Positions 26,427 to 35,727 of a stretch of DNA of 64,000 nt are shown piece by piece (position 1 is the stretch's first letter; each line of letters opens with the position of its first letter). Under the pieces are notes generated by a model. That model made no database searches. It saw only the letters and a list, made by a program, of their open reading frames with translations, and had not been told where the DNA came from. Source of the stretch: Cryobacterium sp. M96 (GTDB taxonomy: Bacteria > Actinomycetota > Actinomycetes > Actinomycetales > Microbacteriaceae); contig NZ_PJJS01000050.1 in NCBI RefSeq assembly GCF_002929845.1, positions 112,139 through 176,138 on the forward strand. Reading direction: 5' to 3'. The position numbers were made by a program, and so were the translations under genes.

Positions 26427-26432
26427 TATACT
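26427..26432 (+). promoter_or_regulatory. -10 element of the SOS-regulated recA promoter
   Basis: TATACT just after the LexA box. The transcript would have a leader of about 190 nt before the recA ATG. Confidence 0.6.
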
Positions 26433-26627
26433 CCTCCACAGCAGGAGTCGAAGACGGCTTATCCACTGCCGCTCCCCGTTCCCGGCTCTGTCGGACGTGC
26501 CGCGTACAGTCGGTTTGTGTCAGCGACAGAGAGCACATGCCTTGTTGAAAGCGGGTGTCGGGGTCGTCCCGGTAGCCAAACGCGACAGCCTATAGGCGCC
26601 GGAATGCACGACCGAAGGAGATCACTC

Positions 26628-27761
26628 ATGGCATCATCAGCAGATCGCGAAAAAGCCCTCGACACCGCTCTTGCAGCAATCGACCGCCAGTTCGGCAAGG
26701 GTTCGATCATGCGTTTGGGCAGCGACGAGCGCGCCCCCGTCGAGACGATCTCCACGGGGTCGATCGCGCTGGACGTGGCCCTCGGCATAGGTGGCCTGCC
26801 CCGAGGTCGCATCGTGGAGATCTACGGTCCGGAATCGTCGGGAAAGACCACGCTCACCCTGCACGCCATCGCGAACGCGCAGAAGAACGGCGGCATCGCC
26901 GCCTTCATCGACGCCGAGCACGCTCTGGACCCTGAGTACGCCCGCAAGCTCGGAGTCGACATCGACGCGCTCCTCGTCTCCCAGCCCGATACGGGTGAGC
27001 AGGCGCTGGAAATTGCCGACATGCTCGTGCGAAGCGGGTCCATTGACCTGATCGTGATCGACTCCGTCGCCGCGCTGGTTCCCCGCGCCGAGATCGAGGG
27101 TGAGATGGGTGACTCGCACGTGGGCCTGCAGGCCCGTCTGATGTCCCAGGCCCTGCGCAAGCTCACCGGTGGCCTCAGTCAGACCAACACCACCATGATC
27201 TTCATCAACCAGTTGCGCGAGAAGATCGGGGTCTTCTTCGGCAGCCCCGAGACCACCGCCGGTGGCAAGGCGCTCAAGTTCTACGCGTCGGTGCGCCTCG
27301 ACATCCGCCGTATCGAGACCCTGAAAGACGGCACCGAGGCCGTCGGTAACCGCACGCGGGTCAAGGTCGTCAAGAACAAGATGGCACCGCCCTTCAAGCA
27401 GGCGGAATTCGACATTATCTACGGCATCGGCATCTCCCGGGAAGGCAGCCTGATCGACTTCGGTGTCGAGCACGGCATCGTCAAGAAGTCCGGAGCCTGG
27501 TACACCTACGACGGCGACCAGCTGGGCCAGGGCAAGGAGAACTCGCGCAACTTCCTGCTGCGTGAAGCGGATATGGCCAACGAGATCGAGAACAAGATCC
27601 TCTTCAAGCTCGGGATCAGCCCCGAGGGTGCGGCCGCCAAGAAGGCGCAGGCCGCAATCGACGCCGCAGCCGCCCTGGTCGCCGCAGCCGCAGCCAAGGA
27701 GGCCGCAGCCGCCAAGGCGGAGTCCCTCCAGGCCAAGCTCGCCGCCCGCAAGGGGGCGTAG
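26628..27761 (+). CDS. recA: Recombinase RecA
   Basis: 377 residues, no intein. It has the N-terminal polymerisation helix ([18 protein letters not shown]), Walker [10 protein letters not shown], Walker [11 protein letters not shown], and DNA-binding loop L2 around [19 protein letters not shown]. The C-terminal tail is Ala/Lys-rich and longer than in E. coli. It forms the nucleoprotein filament for strand exchange and LexA cleavage. ATG 26628 follows GAAGGAG; an upstream in-frame start at 26517 is rejected. recX follows after 3 bp. Confidence 0.97.
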   Translation: MASSADREKALDTALAAIDRQFGKGSIMRLGSDERAPVETISTGSIALDVALGIGGLPRGRIVEIYGPESSGKTTLTLHAIANAQKNGGIAAFIDAEHALDPEYARKLGVDIDALLVSQPDTGEQALEIADMLVRSGSIDLIVIDSVAALVPRAEIEGEMGDSHVGLQARLMSQALRKLTGGLSQTNTTMIFINQLREKIGVFFGSPETTAGGKALKFYASVRLDIRRIETLKDGTEAVGNRTRVKVVKNKMAPPFKQAEFDIIYGIGISREGSLIDFGVEHGIVKKSGAWYTYDGDQLGQGKENSRNFLLREADMANEIENKILFKLGISPEGAAAKKAQAAIDAAAALVAAAAAKEAAAAKAESLQAKLAARKGA

Positions 27762-27764
27762 CGC

Positions 27765-28562
27765 ATGGTCCACTTCGAGCCGGCCGACGAGGTCGCGTCG
27801 CTGAGTGCGGCACGTCGCAAGAGCGCGGCCCGCGGCACCGCCGCGACCCGGCCGGCCGAGCTCGAGGCGGCGCCGATCGCCGACGAACAACTGGCGCCGG
27901 TCACGTATCTCGGCGACGGTGGTCCGGCGGCGTCGAGCGGCCCCGCAGTCGACAGCGTTGCCGGTGTCGGTGCTGGTGTCGGTGTCGGTGCTGGTGCCGG
28001 TGTCGGTGCCGGTGCTGGTGTCGGTGCCGACGACGGGGACGACACCCCCGAGGGTGTGGCGTCCCGGGCCGCCGCCGATCGCGAGCACGCCGAGGGGGTG
28101 CTGCGCCAGCGGCTGCGCGGCCGGTCCCTGTCGGTGGCCGAGGCCCGCGCAGTTCTTGGCGGTACGGAGGTCGCTGAGCACGAGATCGAAGAGATCATCG
28201 AGCGCTTCATCGAGTTGTCCTACATCGACGAGGGCCGCCTCGCCGATCAGATCGTGCACAGCCACCACGAGCGCAAAGGCCTGGGGCGCTCCGGTGTGCA
28301 GGCGGAGATGCGCCGCCGTGGGCTCGATCAGGACCTCATCCTGGAAAAGCTCGACGAAATGCCCGACGACGAGACGGAACGGGCCATCGAAATAGCCGTC
28401 AAGCGGGTGGGGCAGCTCGGGCGGCTCGACGACCAGACCATCGACCGTCGACTCAACGCGTTCCTGATGCGCAAGGGCTATTCCTCGTCCATCGTGCGCG
28501 TGGCGGTGAAGGCCGCCCTTGCCTCCCGCGGTGGTTCGCCATCGCGGGTGCGGTTCCAGTAG
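27765..28562 (+). CDS. recX: Regulatory protein RecX
   Basis: 265 residues. The C-terminal ~150 form the three-helix repeats of RecX ([59 protein letters not shown]). The N-terminal ~110 residues are low-complexity, with a Val-Gly/Ala-Gly tract at residues 67-88 made of 6-bp repeats. It caps and inhibits RecA filaments. It is coupled to recA by a 3-bp gap. Confidence 0.92.
   Translation: MVHFEPADEVASLSAARRKSAARGTAATRPAELEAAPIADEQLAPVTYLGDGGPAASSGPAVDSVAGVGAGVGVGAGAGVGAGAGVGADDGDDTPEGVASRAAADREHAEGVLRQRLRGRSLSVAEARAVLGGTEVAEHEIEEIIERFIELSYIDEGRLADQIVHSHHERKGLGRSGVQAEMRRRGLDQDLILEKLDEMPDDETERAIEIAVKRVGQLGRLDDQTIDRRLNAFLMRKGYSSSIVRVAVKAALASRGGSPSRVRFQ
27963..28027 (+). repeat. 6-bp repeat tract in recX (Val-Gly/Ala-Gly)
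   Basis: About ten consecutive hexamers of the form GTCGGT, GCTGGT or GCCGGT. They encode an alternating V/A-G stretch. Length changes of one unit would remain in frame. Confidence 0.85.
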
Positions 28563-28607
28563 GGAGCGGGTCGGGGCAACCCGGCCCGGTTTCGGAGGTG
28601 CCACGCG

Positions 28608-28613
28608 TAAGCT
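28608..28613 (+). promoter_or_regulatory. -10 candidate for miaB
   Basis: TAAGCT ends 10 nt before the ATG at 28624; the leader would be only a few bases. Confidence 0.35.
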
Positions 28614-28623
28614 GGTACCCACT

Positions 28624-30327
28624 ATGACCAGCAGCACCGCTACGCCCCCATTCTCCAGCGCCGAGACGCTGGACCCGCAGCAGTCGGCCCTGCGTACCGC
28701 GGCCCTGCGCACCTCGGCCCTGAGCGCGCCGACTCTGATTGCTCCAAGCCAGGCGGCGCACGATGCTGAGGGCCGGGCCCGCACCTACGAGGTGCGCACC
28801 TTCGGCTGTCAGATGAACGTGCATGACTCCGAACGGCTCAGCGGGTCGCTCGAAGCGGCCGGCTACGTGACGGCCGGCGGGGAGGAAGCCGACATCGTCG
28901 TGCTCAACACCTGTGCCGTCCGCGAGAACGCCGACAACAAGCTCTACGGCAACCTGGGGCAGCTGGCCTCGGTCAAGCGCCGCCACGACGGCATGCAGAT
29001 CGCCGTCGGCGGCTGCCTGGCCCAGAAAGACAAGGACGTCATCCTCAAGAAGGCACCCTGGGTCGACGTCGTCTTCGGGACGCACAACATGGGGTCGCTG
29101 CCGAGCATGCTCGAGCGTGCACGGCACAACGGCGAGGCCCAGCTCGAAATCCTCGACTCCCTCGAGACCTTCCCCTCGACCCTGCCCACGAAGCGCGATT
29201 CGAGCTACAGCGGCTGGGTCTCCATCTCCGTCGGCTGCAACAACACCTGCACGTTCTGCATCGTGCCCGCGCTGCGCGGTAAGGAGAAGGACCGCCGTCC
29301 CGGCGAGATCCTCGCCGAAATCCAGGCCCTCGTCGACGACGGGGCGATCGAGGTCACCCTGCTCGGCCAAAACGTCAACTCCTACGGGGTTGAGTTCGGC
29401 GACCGTCTCGCCTTCAGCAAGCTGCTGCGCGCGGCCGGCAAGATCGAGGGGCTGGAACGCATCCGTTTCACCAGCCCGCACCCGGCTGCCTTTACCGACG
29501 ACGTGATCGACGCCATGGCCGAGACGCCGTCGGTCATGCCGCAGTTGCACATGCCGTTGCAGTCCGGCTCGGACCGTATCCTCAAGGCCATGCGCCGCTC
29601 CTACCGGTCGGCGCGGTTCCTCGGCATCCTCGACCGCGTGCGCGCGCAGATGCCGCACGCGGCCATCAGCACGGACGTCATCGTCGGCTTCCCCGGCGAG
29701 ACCGAGGAGGACTTCCAGGAGACCCTGCGGGTCGTGGAGCTGGCCCGGTTCGCCACCGCCTTCACCTTCCAGTACTCCATCCGGCCCGGGACCCCCGCCG
29801 CGACGCTGCCCGACCAGGTCCCCAAGGAGATCGTGCAGGATCGTTACGAGCGCCTCGCCGCCCTGCAGGAGCGGATTTCCTGGGAGGAGAACCAGGCTGT
29901 GGTCGGTCGCGAGGTCGAACTGCTCGTCGCCAACGGCGAGGGCCGCAAGGACGCCGACACCCGTCGACTCAGCGGTCGCGCCATTGACAGCCGGCTCGTG
30001 CACTTCGACGTGCCGGAAGGCTCGGAACTGCCCCGTCCGGGCGACCTCGTGACCGTCACGGTCACCCAGGCGGCCCCCTTCCACCTGATCGCCGACTCCG
30101 TCGACGGGGCTCCGCTGCGCATCCGGCGCACCATCGCCGGCGACGCCTGGGACCGCCTCGAAGCCGAGTCCTGCGGCGTGCCCAGTCACGGCGGAGCAGC
30201 AGGCGGGTCTGGCTCGGTCTCCCTCGGCCTGCCGACCCTGCGCCTACCCGACCGGGCCGTGGGCTCGCCCGCGGTGGCCAGTTCCAGCACCACGCCGATC
30301 TACGACGTCACCGACGGGGAGCGCTAG
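28624..30327 (+). CDS. miaB: tRNA-2-methylthio-N6-dimethylallyladenosine synthase
   Basis: 567 residues, longer than typical MiaB (~470-500) at both ends. The UPF0004 domain has cysteines in [21 protein letters not shown] and VGGCLAQKD. The radical-SAM cluster motif CxxxCxxC is in [22 protein letters not shown] domain follows ([13 protein letters not shown] onward). It methylthiolates A37 of tRNAs already carrying the MiaA modification; miaA is the next gene. The first ~50 residues are low complexity with a 15-bp repeat; a ~60-residue Gly/Ser/Pro tail follows TRAM. Confidence 0.95.
   Translation: MTSSTATPPFSSAETLDPQQSALRTAALRTSALSAPTLIAPSQAAHDAEGRARTYEVRTFGCQMNVHDSERLSGSLEAAGYVTAGGEEADIVVLNTCAVRENADNKLYGNLGQLASVKRRHDGMQIAVGGCLAQKDKDVILKKAPWVDVVFGTHNMGSLPSMLERARHNGEAQLEILDSLETFPSTLPTKRDSSYSGWVSISVGCNNTCTFCIVPALRGKEKDRRPGEILAEIQALVDDGAIEVTLLGQNVNSYGVEFGDRLAFSKLLRAAGKIEGLERIRFTSPHPAAFTDDVIDAMAETPSVMPQLHMPLQSGSDRILKAMRRSYRSARFLGILDRVRAQMPHAAISTDVIVGFPGETEEDFQETLRVVELARFATAFTFQYSIRPGTPAATLPDQVPKEIVQDRYERLAALQERISWEENQAVVGREVELLVANGEGRKDADTRRLSGRAIDSRLVHFDVPEGSELPRPGDLVTVTVTQAAPFHLIADSVDGAPLRIRRTIAGDAWDRLEAESCGVPSHGGAAGGSGSVSLGLPTLRLPDRAVGSPAVASSSTTPIYDVTDGER
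28684..28743 (+). repeat. 15-bp in-frame repeat in the miaB 5' end
   Basis: Units at 28684, 28699, 28714 and 28729 encode [20 protein letters not shown]. The first two differ at only two of 15 bases; the last is degenerate. Confidence 0.7.
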
Positions 30328-30331
30328 GCAG

Positions 30332-31321
30332 GTGCCCGGCCCGAACCCGGTGACCGGCGCCCACCCGACGCTGATCGTTGTCGTCGGACCCACCGGCACC
30401 GGCAAGTCCGACCTCTCGCTCGACCTCGCCGAACGCCTGGCCGAGGCCGGTCGGGGGGCGGAGATCGTCAACGCCGACGCCATGCAGCTGTACCGCGGCA
30501 TGGACATCGGCACCGCCAAGCTCACCGTGCTGGAGCGCCGCGGCGTCCCGCACCACCTGCTCGACGTGCTGTCGGTCACCGACGAGGCCACCGTCGCCCG
30601 CTACCAGACGGAGGCCCGCGCCGCGATCACCGACATCGTGGCGCGCGGCAGCGTGCCCATCCTGGTCGGCGGCTCCGGGCTCTACGTGTCCGCCGTGGTC
30701 TACGACTTCCAGTTCCCCGGCACGGATGCCGTGCTGCGCGCCCGACTCGAAGCCGACCTGATCGAGCAGGGGCCTGGTGCCCTGTACACCCGGTTGAAGG
30801 CCGTGGACCCGGTCGCCGCCGCCCGCATCGGCGCCGGCAACGGTCGGCGCCTCGTGCGCGCCCTCGAGGTCGTGGAGCTGACCGGGGGGCCGCACACCGC
30901 CGCCCTGCCCGACGAGCCGGTCTACTGGATGCCCGCGGTCACAGTGGGCCTCCGCGCCCAGCGCGCGGAGCTCACCCCCCGCCTCGACGCCCGGGTGGAG
31001 GGTATGTGGGCCCGCGGGCTCGTCGAGGAGGTGCGCGGGCTGATCCCGAGCGGACTCGAAACCGGTGTCACGGCCAGCCGGGCCATCGGCTACGCCCAGG
31101 CCCTTGGGCAGCTGACGGGCAGCCTCAGCCGGGCGGAGGCTATCCAGGTGACGCAGCAGTTCACCCGCCGGTACGCGAGACGGCAGGTGAGCTGGTTCAA
31201 GCGTTCCCCGCACACCCATTGGATCGACTTCGACGCGCCGGATCGGGTTGACCGGGCGCTGACCCGCCTGGCCGACCCGGAACAGCCGGCCGAGCACTGG
31301 GCGGCCGACCCGGCCTCCTAA
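30332..31321 (+). CDS. miaA: tRNA dimethylallyltransferase
   Basis: A 329-residue IPP transferase. The P-loop is [14 protein letters not shown], the catalytic/substrate region [17 protein letters not shown], and [12 protein letters not shown] is the conserved C-terminal helix. It attaches dimethylallyl to N6 of A37. GTG at 30332, 4 bp after miaB. Its stop codon TAA forms the start of the dapF -10 hexamer. Confidence 0.95.
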   Translation: MPGPNPVTGAHPTLIVVVGPTGTGKSDLSLDLAERLAEAGRGAEIVNADAMQLYRGMDIGTAKLTVLERRGVPHHLLDVLSVTDEATVARYQTEARAAITDIVARGSVPILVGGSGLYVSAVVYDFQFPGTDAVLRARLEADLIEQGPGALYTRLKAVDPVAAARIGAGNGRRLVRALEVVELTGGPHTAALPDEPVYWMPAVTVGLRAQRAELTPRLDARVEGMWARGLVEEVRGLIPSGLETGVTASRAIGYAQALGQLTGSLSRAEAIQVTQQFTRRYARRQVSWFKRSPHTHWIDFDAPDRVDRALTRLADPEQPAEHWAADPAS

Positions 31322-31324
31322 ACT
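31319..31324 (+). promoter_or_regulatory. -10 box of a predicted leaderless dapF transcript
   Basis: TAAACT, whose TAA is the miaA stop codon, ends 7 nt before the dapF ATG (31332). Confidence 0.5.
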
Positions 31325-31331
31325 GGACGGC

Positions 31332-32213
31332 ATGGGTATTGATCTGAACTTCACCAAGGGCCACGGCACCGGGAACGACTTCGTGCTTTTCTCTGATCCC
31401 GACGGGCAGATCGACCTTACCCCGAGCCAGATCCGGGCCATCTGCGACCGCCGATTCGGCATCGGTGCCGACGGCATCATCCGCGCGGTGCGCTCCACGA
31501 GCCTGGCCGCCGGTGCGATCGCCCTCGCCGAGGACGACGCGGCCGAATGGTTCATGGACTACTGGAACGCCGACGGCACGGTGTCCGAGATGTGCGGCAA
31601 CGGCATCCGCGTCTACACCCGCTTCCTGGTAGAGCAGGGCCTGACCTCGCTCGACCGCGGCGACACGCTCTGCATCGGCACCCGCGGGGGAGTGCGCGAC
31701 GTGCAGCGCGGCGCAACCGGCTACCAGGTCGACCTCGGCCGGTGGCGCCTCGACGGTATCGAACCGCTCGTTCGGGCGAAGGACCTGCCCGTGGCCCGCC
31801 CCGGTCTCGGCATCAACGTGGGCAACCCGCACGTGGTCGTGGCACTGGCCGACGACGACGAGCTCGCAGGCGTCGACCTCACCTTCGTGCCGCAGCTCGA
31901 CCCTGACCCGGCGGCCGGGGCGAACATCGAGTTCGTGCTTCCGGGCGATCCGCTCGTCGTGAACGGTGTCGGCCGCATCCGGATGCGCGTGCACGAGCGC
32001 GGCAGCGGCGAAACACTCTCCTGCGGTACGGGGGCGGCCGCGGCGGCCCTCGCCACCCGGCACTGGGCAGGCGCGGGTGCCCCGAACCAGTGGCAGGTCG
32101 AGGTCACCGGCGGCACGCTCGGCGTGCGCATGTTTCCGACCGAGGACGGCGAGCACGTCTCACTGTCGGGTCCGGCGGAACTCGTGTTCGACGGGGTCTT
32201 CCGCCTCGGCTGA
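31332..32213 (+). CDS. dapF: Diaminopimelate epimerase
   Basis: A 293-residue cofactor-free epimerase. The two catalytic cysteines are in [12 protein letters not shown] and [12 protein letters not shown]. The [12 protein letters not shown]-terminal motif is intact. It converts LL- to meso-diaminopimelate for lysine and peptidoglycan. It follows miaA by 10 bp; both read-through and its own leaderless promoter are possible. Confidence 0.95.
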   Translation: MGIDLNFTKGHGTGNDFVLFSDPDGQIDLTPSQIRAICDRRFGIGADGIIRAVRSTSLAAGAIALAEDDAAEWFMDYWNADGTVSEMCGNGIRVYTRFLVEQGLTSLDRGDTLCIGTRGGVRDVQRGATGYQVDLGRWRLDGIEPLVRAKDLPVARPGLGINVGNPHVVVALADDDELAGVDLTFVPQLDPDPAAGANIEFVLPGDPLVVNGVGRIRMRVHERGSGETLSCGTGAAAAALATRHWAGAGAPNQWQVEVTGGTLGVRMFPTEDGEHVSLSGPAELVFDGVFRLG

Positions 32214-32246
32214 GAACTAGCTCGGGGCGATGGGCCGCGACGCGGT

Positions 32247-32858
32247 CTAGTCCTGGCGTTTCACCCGCAGGACCCGGAAGCCCTTGCTGATGGAGTGCCG
32301 TGAGGTGCTGAATTCGGCGGGCAGGTCGCCGTCGAGCCAGCGCTGCAGGGAGTCGGAGCCGAGGTTGCGCTGCACGACGAGCCAGGCATCCGAACCCGGC
32401 TCCAGGCGCGGCAGCCAGGTACGCAGCATGGTGTGCAGTTCGGTTTTGCCGACCCGGATCGGGGGATTCGACCAGATGGTGCGGAACGCCACGTGGGCGG
32501 GCATCTGATCGGGCCGCACCGCGGTGATGTTGGTGAGGCCGAGCTCCTCCGCGTTCAGCCGCACCAGGTCGAGCGCCCGCTCGTTGACGTCGACGGCCCA
32601 GATCGTGGCGCGGGGTGAGGCGAGGGCCAAGTGCAGGCTGATCGGACCCCAGCCGCAGCCCAGGTCGAGGAAATCGCCGCCGGGCGGCGGGGTCGGCGCG
32701 CTGTTCAAGAGCACCTGGGTGCCGGTGTCGATGTGCTCCGGGCTGAAGACCGAATTGGCTGTGGTCAGCTCGCGCTCTTGGCCTCCCAATCGAACGGTCA
32801 CCTGGCGGAGTTTCAGGGTGCTGTCGGGTGCCGGGGTGAAGTAGTGGTCGGAAGGCAT
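32247..32858 (-). CDS. RsmC/RlmG-type rRNA (guanine-N2) methyltransferase
   Basis: A 203-residue class I SAM methyltransferase. Motif I is FLDLGCGWGPISLHLA, motif IV is IWSNPPIRVGK, the NPP[F/I] signature of base-amino methyltransferases. It is a single-domain form, lacking the N-terminal pseudo-domain of E. coli RsmC. The target, 16S or 23S rRNA guanine, is inferred from the family. It is convergent with dapF and divergent from hflX. Confidence 0.85.
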   Translation of the reverse strand: MPSDHYFTPAPDSTLKLRQVTVRLGGQERELTTANSVFSPEHIDTGTQVLLNSAPTPPPGGDFLDLGCGWGPISLHLALASPRATIWAVDVNERALDLVRLNAEELGLTNITAVRPDQMPAHVAFRTIWSNPPIRVGKTELHTMLRTWLPRLEPGSDAWLVVQRNLGSDSLQRWLDGDLPAEFSTSRHSISKGFRVLRVKRQD

Positions 32859-32886
32859 AGAGGGAACTTACCGTGCATCGAGGAAG

Positions 32887-32892
32887 TATTGT
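32887..32892 (+). promoter_or_regulatory. -10 candidate for hflX
   Basis: TATTGT ends 7 nt before the ATG at 32900. AAAGGA lies between, so the region could serve a leaderless or short-leader mRNA. Confidence 0.4.
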
Positions 32893-32899
32893 TAAAGGA

Positions 32900-34438
32900 A
32901 TGACTGAGTCACATCTGCCCGACGACACCGACGACGTGGTCGCCCGCGTTCTCGCCAGCGCTGATAGCAAGGCTGCCGGCTATTCGCTGTTCCGCAGCGG
33001 CTCCGCGCAGGCTCTGCAGGCCGAATCCGGCCCGTCGCACGACGACGAGGGTCACGACGGCGTGCAGCAGGACCGCGAGGACCGCAACGCGCTGCGCCGC
33101 GTGCCCAGCCTCTCCACCGAACTCGAGGACGTCACCGAGGTCGAGTACCGCCAGCTCCGGCTGGAGAACGTCGTTCTGATCGGCCTGTACACGCACGGGA
33201 CCGTCGCGGACGCCGAGAACTCCATGCGCGAACTCGCCGCGCTGGCCGAGACCGCCGGCGCCACCGTTCTCGACGGCCTCATGCAGCGCCGAGCGAAGCC
33301 CGACGCCAGCACCTACCTCGGCAAGGGCAAGGCCGAAGAGGTGGCCGGCATCGTCAAGGCGATGGGCGCCGACACCGTCATCGCCGACACCGAGCTGGCG
33401 CCCAGCCAGCGGCGCGCCCTCGAGGACGTCGTCAAGGTGAAGGTCATCGACCGCACCGCCGTGATCCTCGACATCTTCAGTCAGCACGCCAAGAGCCGCG
33501 AGGGAAAGGCCCAGGTCGAACTCGCCCAGCTCGAATACCTGCTTCCCCGCCTGCGCGGCTGGGGCGACTCGATGTCCCGCCAGGCCGGAGGCCAGGTGGG
33601 CGGCGCCGGTGCAGGCATGGGTTCGCGCGGCCCCGGCGAGACCAAGATCGAGCTGGACCGCCGGCGCATCCACACCCGGATGTCCCGCCTCCGCAAGCAG
33701 ATCCTCGAGATGAAACCCGCTCGCGAGGCCAAGCGGGCCAACCGCAAGCGCAACGCTGTGCCATCCGTCGCCATCGTCGGTTACACCAACGCCGGCAAGT
33801 CGAGCCTGCTCAACCGCATCACCCGGGCCGGCGTGCTCGTCGAGAACTCCCTGTTCGCCACCCTGGACGCCACGGTGCGCAAGTCGACGACGGCCGACGG
33901 GCTGCTCTACACGCTGACGGACACCGTCGGGTTCGTGCGGAACCTGCCCCATCAGCTGGTGGAGGCGTTCCGGTCCACCCTCGAGGAGGTCGCCGACGCC
34001 AACGTCATCGTGCACGTCGTCGACGGCTCGCATCCTGACCCGGCGAGCCAGCTTGCCACAGTGCGCGAGGTCATCGCCGAGGTCGGCGCCCGGGAGATCC
34101 CGGAGGTCGTCGTCTTCAACAAGAGCGACCTGATCAGCGATGATGACGGGCTCGTGCTGCGCGGACTCTGGCCGAAGGGCATTTTCGTCTCGGCCCGCAC
34201 CGGCGAGGGCATCGAGGAACTGCTCGCGACCATCTCGGACCTGCTGCCGCGGCCGTCGATCAGGCTCGAGTTGCTCATCCCCTACGAGCGGGGCGACCTG
34301 ATCGCGGTGCTGCACGATCAGGGCACGGTGCTGTCCACCGAGTACGCCGAGACCGGCACCCGGGTTACGGCTCTGGTGACTGATGAGATTCGGGCGCTGT
34401 TCGAGCCGTTCGCCGTGCCGCCGGCCGTCACCGGCTGA
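32900..34438 (+). CDS. hflX: GTPase HflX
   Basis: 512 residues. The N-terminal HflX domain contains PDASTYLGKGKAEEV and the glycine-rich linker GGAGAGMGSRGPGETKIE. The GTPase domain has GYTNAGKSSLLNRI, DTVGFVRNLPHQL and NKSDL. It splits stalled or hibernating 70S ribosomes and acts under stress. The ATG at 32900 is preferred over GTG 32873 because of the AAAGGA ribosome site; both start in the short divergent gap to the methyltransferase gene. Confidence 0.94.
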   Translation: MTESHLPDDTDDVVARVLASADSKAAGYSLFRSGSAQALQAESGPSHDDEGHDGVQQDREDRNALRRVPSLSTELEDVTEVEYRQLRLENVVLIGLYTHGTVADAENSMRELAALAETAGATVLDGLMQRRAKPDASTYLGKGKAEEVAGIVKAMGADTVIADTELAPSQRRALEDVVKVKVIDRTAVILDIFSQHAKSREGKAQVELAQLEYLLPRLRGWGDSMSRQAGGQVGGAGAGMGSRGPGETKIELDRRRIHTRMSRLRKQILEMKPAREAKRANRKRNAVPSVAIVGYTNAGKSSLLNRITRAGVLVENSLFATLDATVRKSTTADGLLYTLTDTVGFVRNLPHQLVEAFRSTLEEVADANVIVHVVDGSHPDPASQLATVREVIAEVGAREIPEVVVFNKSDLISDDDGLVLRGLWPKGIFVSARTGEGIEELLATISDLLPRPSIRLELLIPYERGDLIAVLHDQGTVLSTEYAETGTRVTALVTDEIRALFEPFAVPPAVTG

Positions 34439-34731
34439 CCCGCCGGCTTCGCTCCGCGTACCTCGGTAGGCCTTCGCCTGCCGATGTCCGCACTCCTCCG
34501 GCCTGTCTGAGCCGCTCCGGCGCCAGCTGATGACATATTCGGTCACAGACCTGCCGGGCACCGGGCGTGCTTGTTAGAGTCTTCTCAATCGTTGCCGCCG
34601 GTCTCCTGACCGGCGGCATGGAGCGACAGCCGAGCCCGGCACCCGCCCGCGAACGCTCGCCTGGCTTGCCGGGCGGTCCGCGGTCGCCCGGCCCCCGGTG
34701 ACTGACACTGGCAACTGTCGAATGAGGAGCA
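34439..34731 (+). promoter_or_regulatory. Structured leader region of metF-metE
   Basis: 293 bp. TAGAGT at 34575-34580 is a -10 candidate. A perfect 10-bp hairpin (34594-34603 with 34608-34617, loop TCCT) and a 7-bp hairpin (34658-34675) follow in the presumed leader. GAGGAG (34724-34729) is the metF ribosome site. No known riboswitch consensus is recognisable on the plus strand. Confidence 0.45.
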
Positions 34732-35727
34732 ATGCCCCACACCTCGGATCCTGCATGCCGGAAAATCCCGTTCTCATTCGAGTTGTATCCGCCCACATCG
34801 GATGCTGCCACCTCCGTGCTGCACGCCACTATCGAGCGGCTGGCCGCGGCCGGCCCGGAATTCATCTCGGTCACCTACGGTGCGAACGGCTCCTCCCGGC
34901 GCTCCTCCCTGGACGTGCTCACCCACATCCTGCGCACCACCACCGTGGACCCGCTGGCCCACCTCACCTGCGTGGGCTCGTCCAACGCGGAATCGAGCCA
35001 GCTGATCCGGGAGTTTCTGGACGCCGGGGTGCGGAGCTTCCTGGCCCTGCGTGGCGACCCGCCGGAAGGCATTCGGGAGGGTGAGGCCTTCCTCGGCGAC
35101 CTGGGCAGCGCCGCGGAACTGGTGCAGCTGATCCACCGGGTGCAGGCCGAGCGGGTGCCGTACCGCGAGGCCGTGATCCCGGGACTCCCTGCCGCCCGCA
35201 CGATCAAGCGGGAACGGGAGAAGGTACGCATCGCCGTGGCCGCCTTCCCGAACGGCCACCCGCGCTCCCGGTCGGCCACCCAGGACATCGACGCGCTCCT
35301 GGCCAAGCAGGCCGCCGGCGCCAACCTGGCGATCACGCAACTCTTCTTTCACGCCGACCACTACCTCAGCTTCATCCTGCGAGCCCGTGCCGCCGGGGTC
35401 GAATTCCCGATCCTGCCCGGGATCATGCCGGTCACGAGCCCGGCCCGCCTGCGCCGCATCCTCGAGTTGTCCGGCGAGGAACTGCCGTCCGAGCTGGCGA
35501 TCGCGCTCGAGGTGGAGCCGACGAAGGAAGGCCAGCGTGAGATCGGCATCCGCCAGGCCACCGAACTGGCCCGGCAACTCATCGCCGGCGGTGCCCCCGG
35601 GCTGCACCTCTACGCCTTCAACCAGCACGAGACCGTGCTCGCCGTGCTCGACGGCTGCGGTCTGCTCACCCCCACCCTGCCTGCTTCCGCACTGCCTGCC
35701 CCTCACCCCGTCAAGGAGAACTCATGA
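34732..35727 (+). CDS. metF: Methylenetetrahydrofolate reductase
   Basis: 331 residues, FAD-dependent MTHFR barrel. Typical segments are PFSFELYPP (catalytic Glu), ISVTYGANGSSR, FLALRGDPPEG and ITQLFFHADHYLSF. It produces 5-methyl-THF for methionine synthase. The stop overlaps the metE ATG (ATGA), so the two are coupled and the methyl donor and its user are made together. Confidence 0.95.
   Translation: MPHTSDPACRKIPFSFELYPPTSDAATSVLHATIERLAAAGPEFISVTYGANGSSRRSSLDVLTHILRTTTVDPLAHLTCVGSSNAESSQLIREFLDAGVRSFLALRGDPPEGIREGEAFLGDLGSAAELVQLIHRVQAERVPYREAVIPGLPAARTIKREREKVRIAVAAFPNGHPRSRSATQDIDALLAKQAAGANLAITQLFFHADHYLSFILRARAAGVEFPILPGIMPVTSPARLRRILELSGEELPSELAIALEVEPTKEGQREIGIRQATELARQLIAGGAPGLHLYAFNQHETVLAVLDGCGLLTPTLPASALPAPHPVKENS

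Noticed and set aside
27963-28027. Hexamer tract in recX as a CRISPR-like or regulatory array.
   Set aside because: It has no spacers and is in frame; it is a simple coding microsatellite.
34594-34617. Cobalamin-riboswitch B12-box resemblance (complement of the metF leader hairpin reads GTCAGGAGACCGGC).
   Set aside because: It lies on the strand opposite to metF-metE, where no downstream gene exists, and the other riboswitch elements are not visible. The match comes from the palindromic hairpin.
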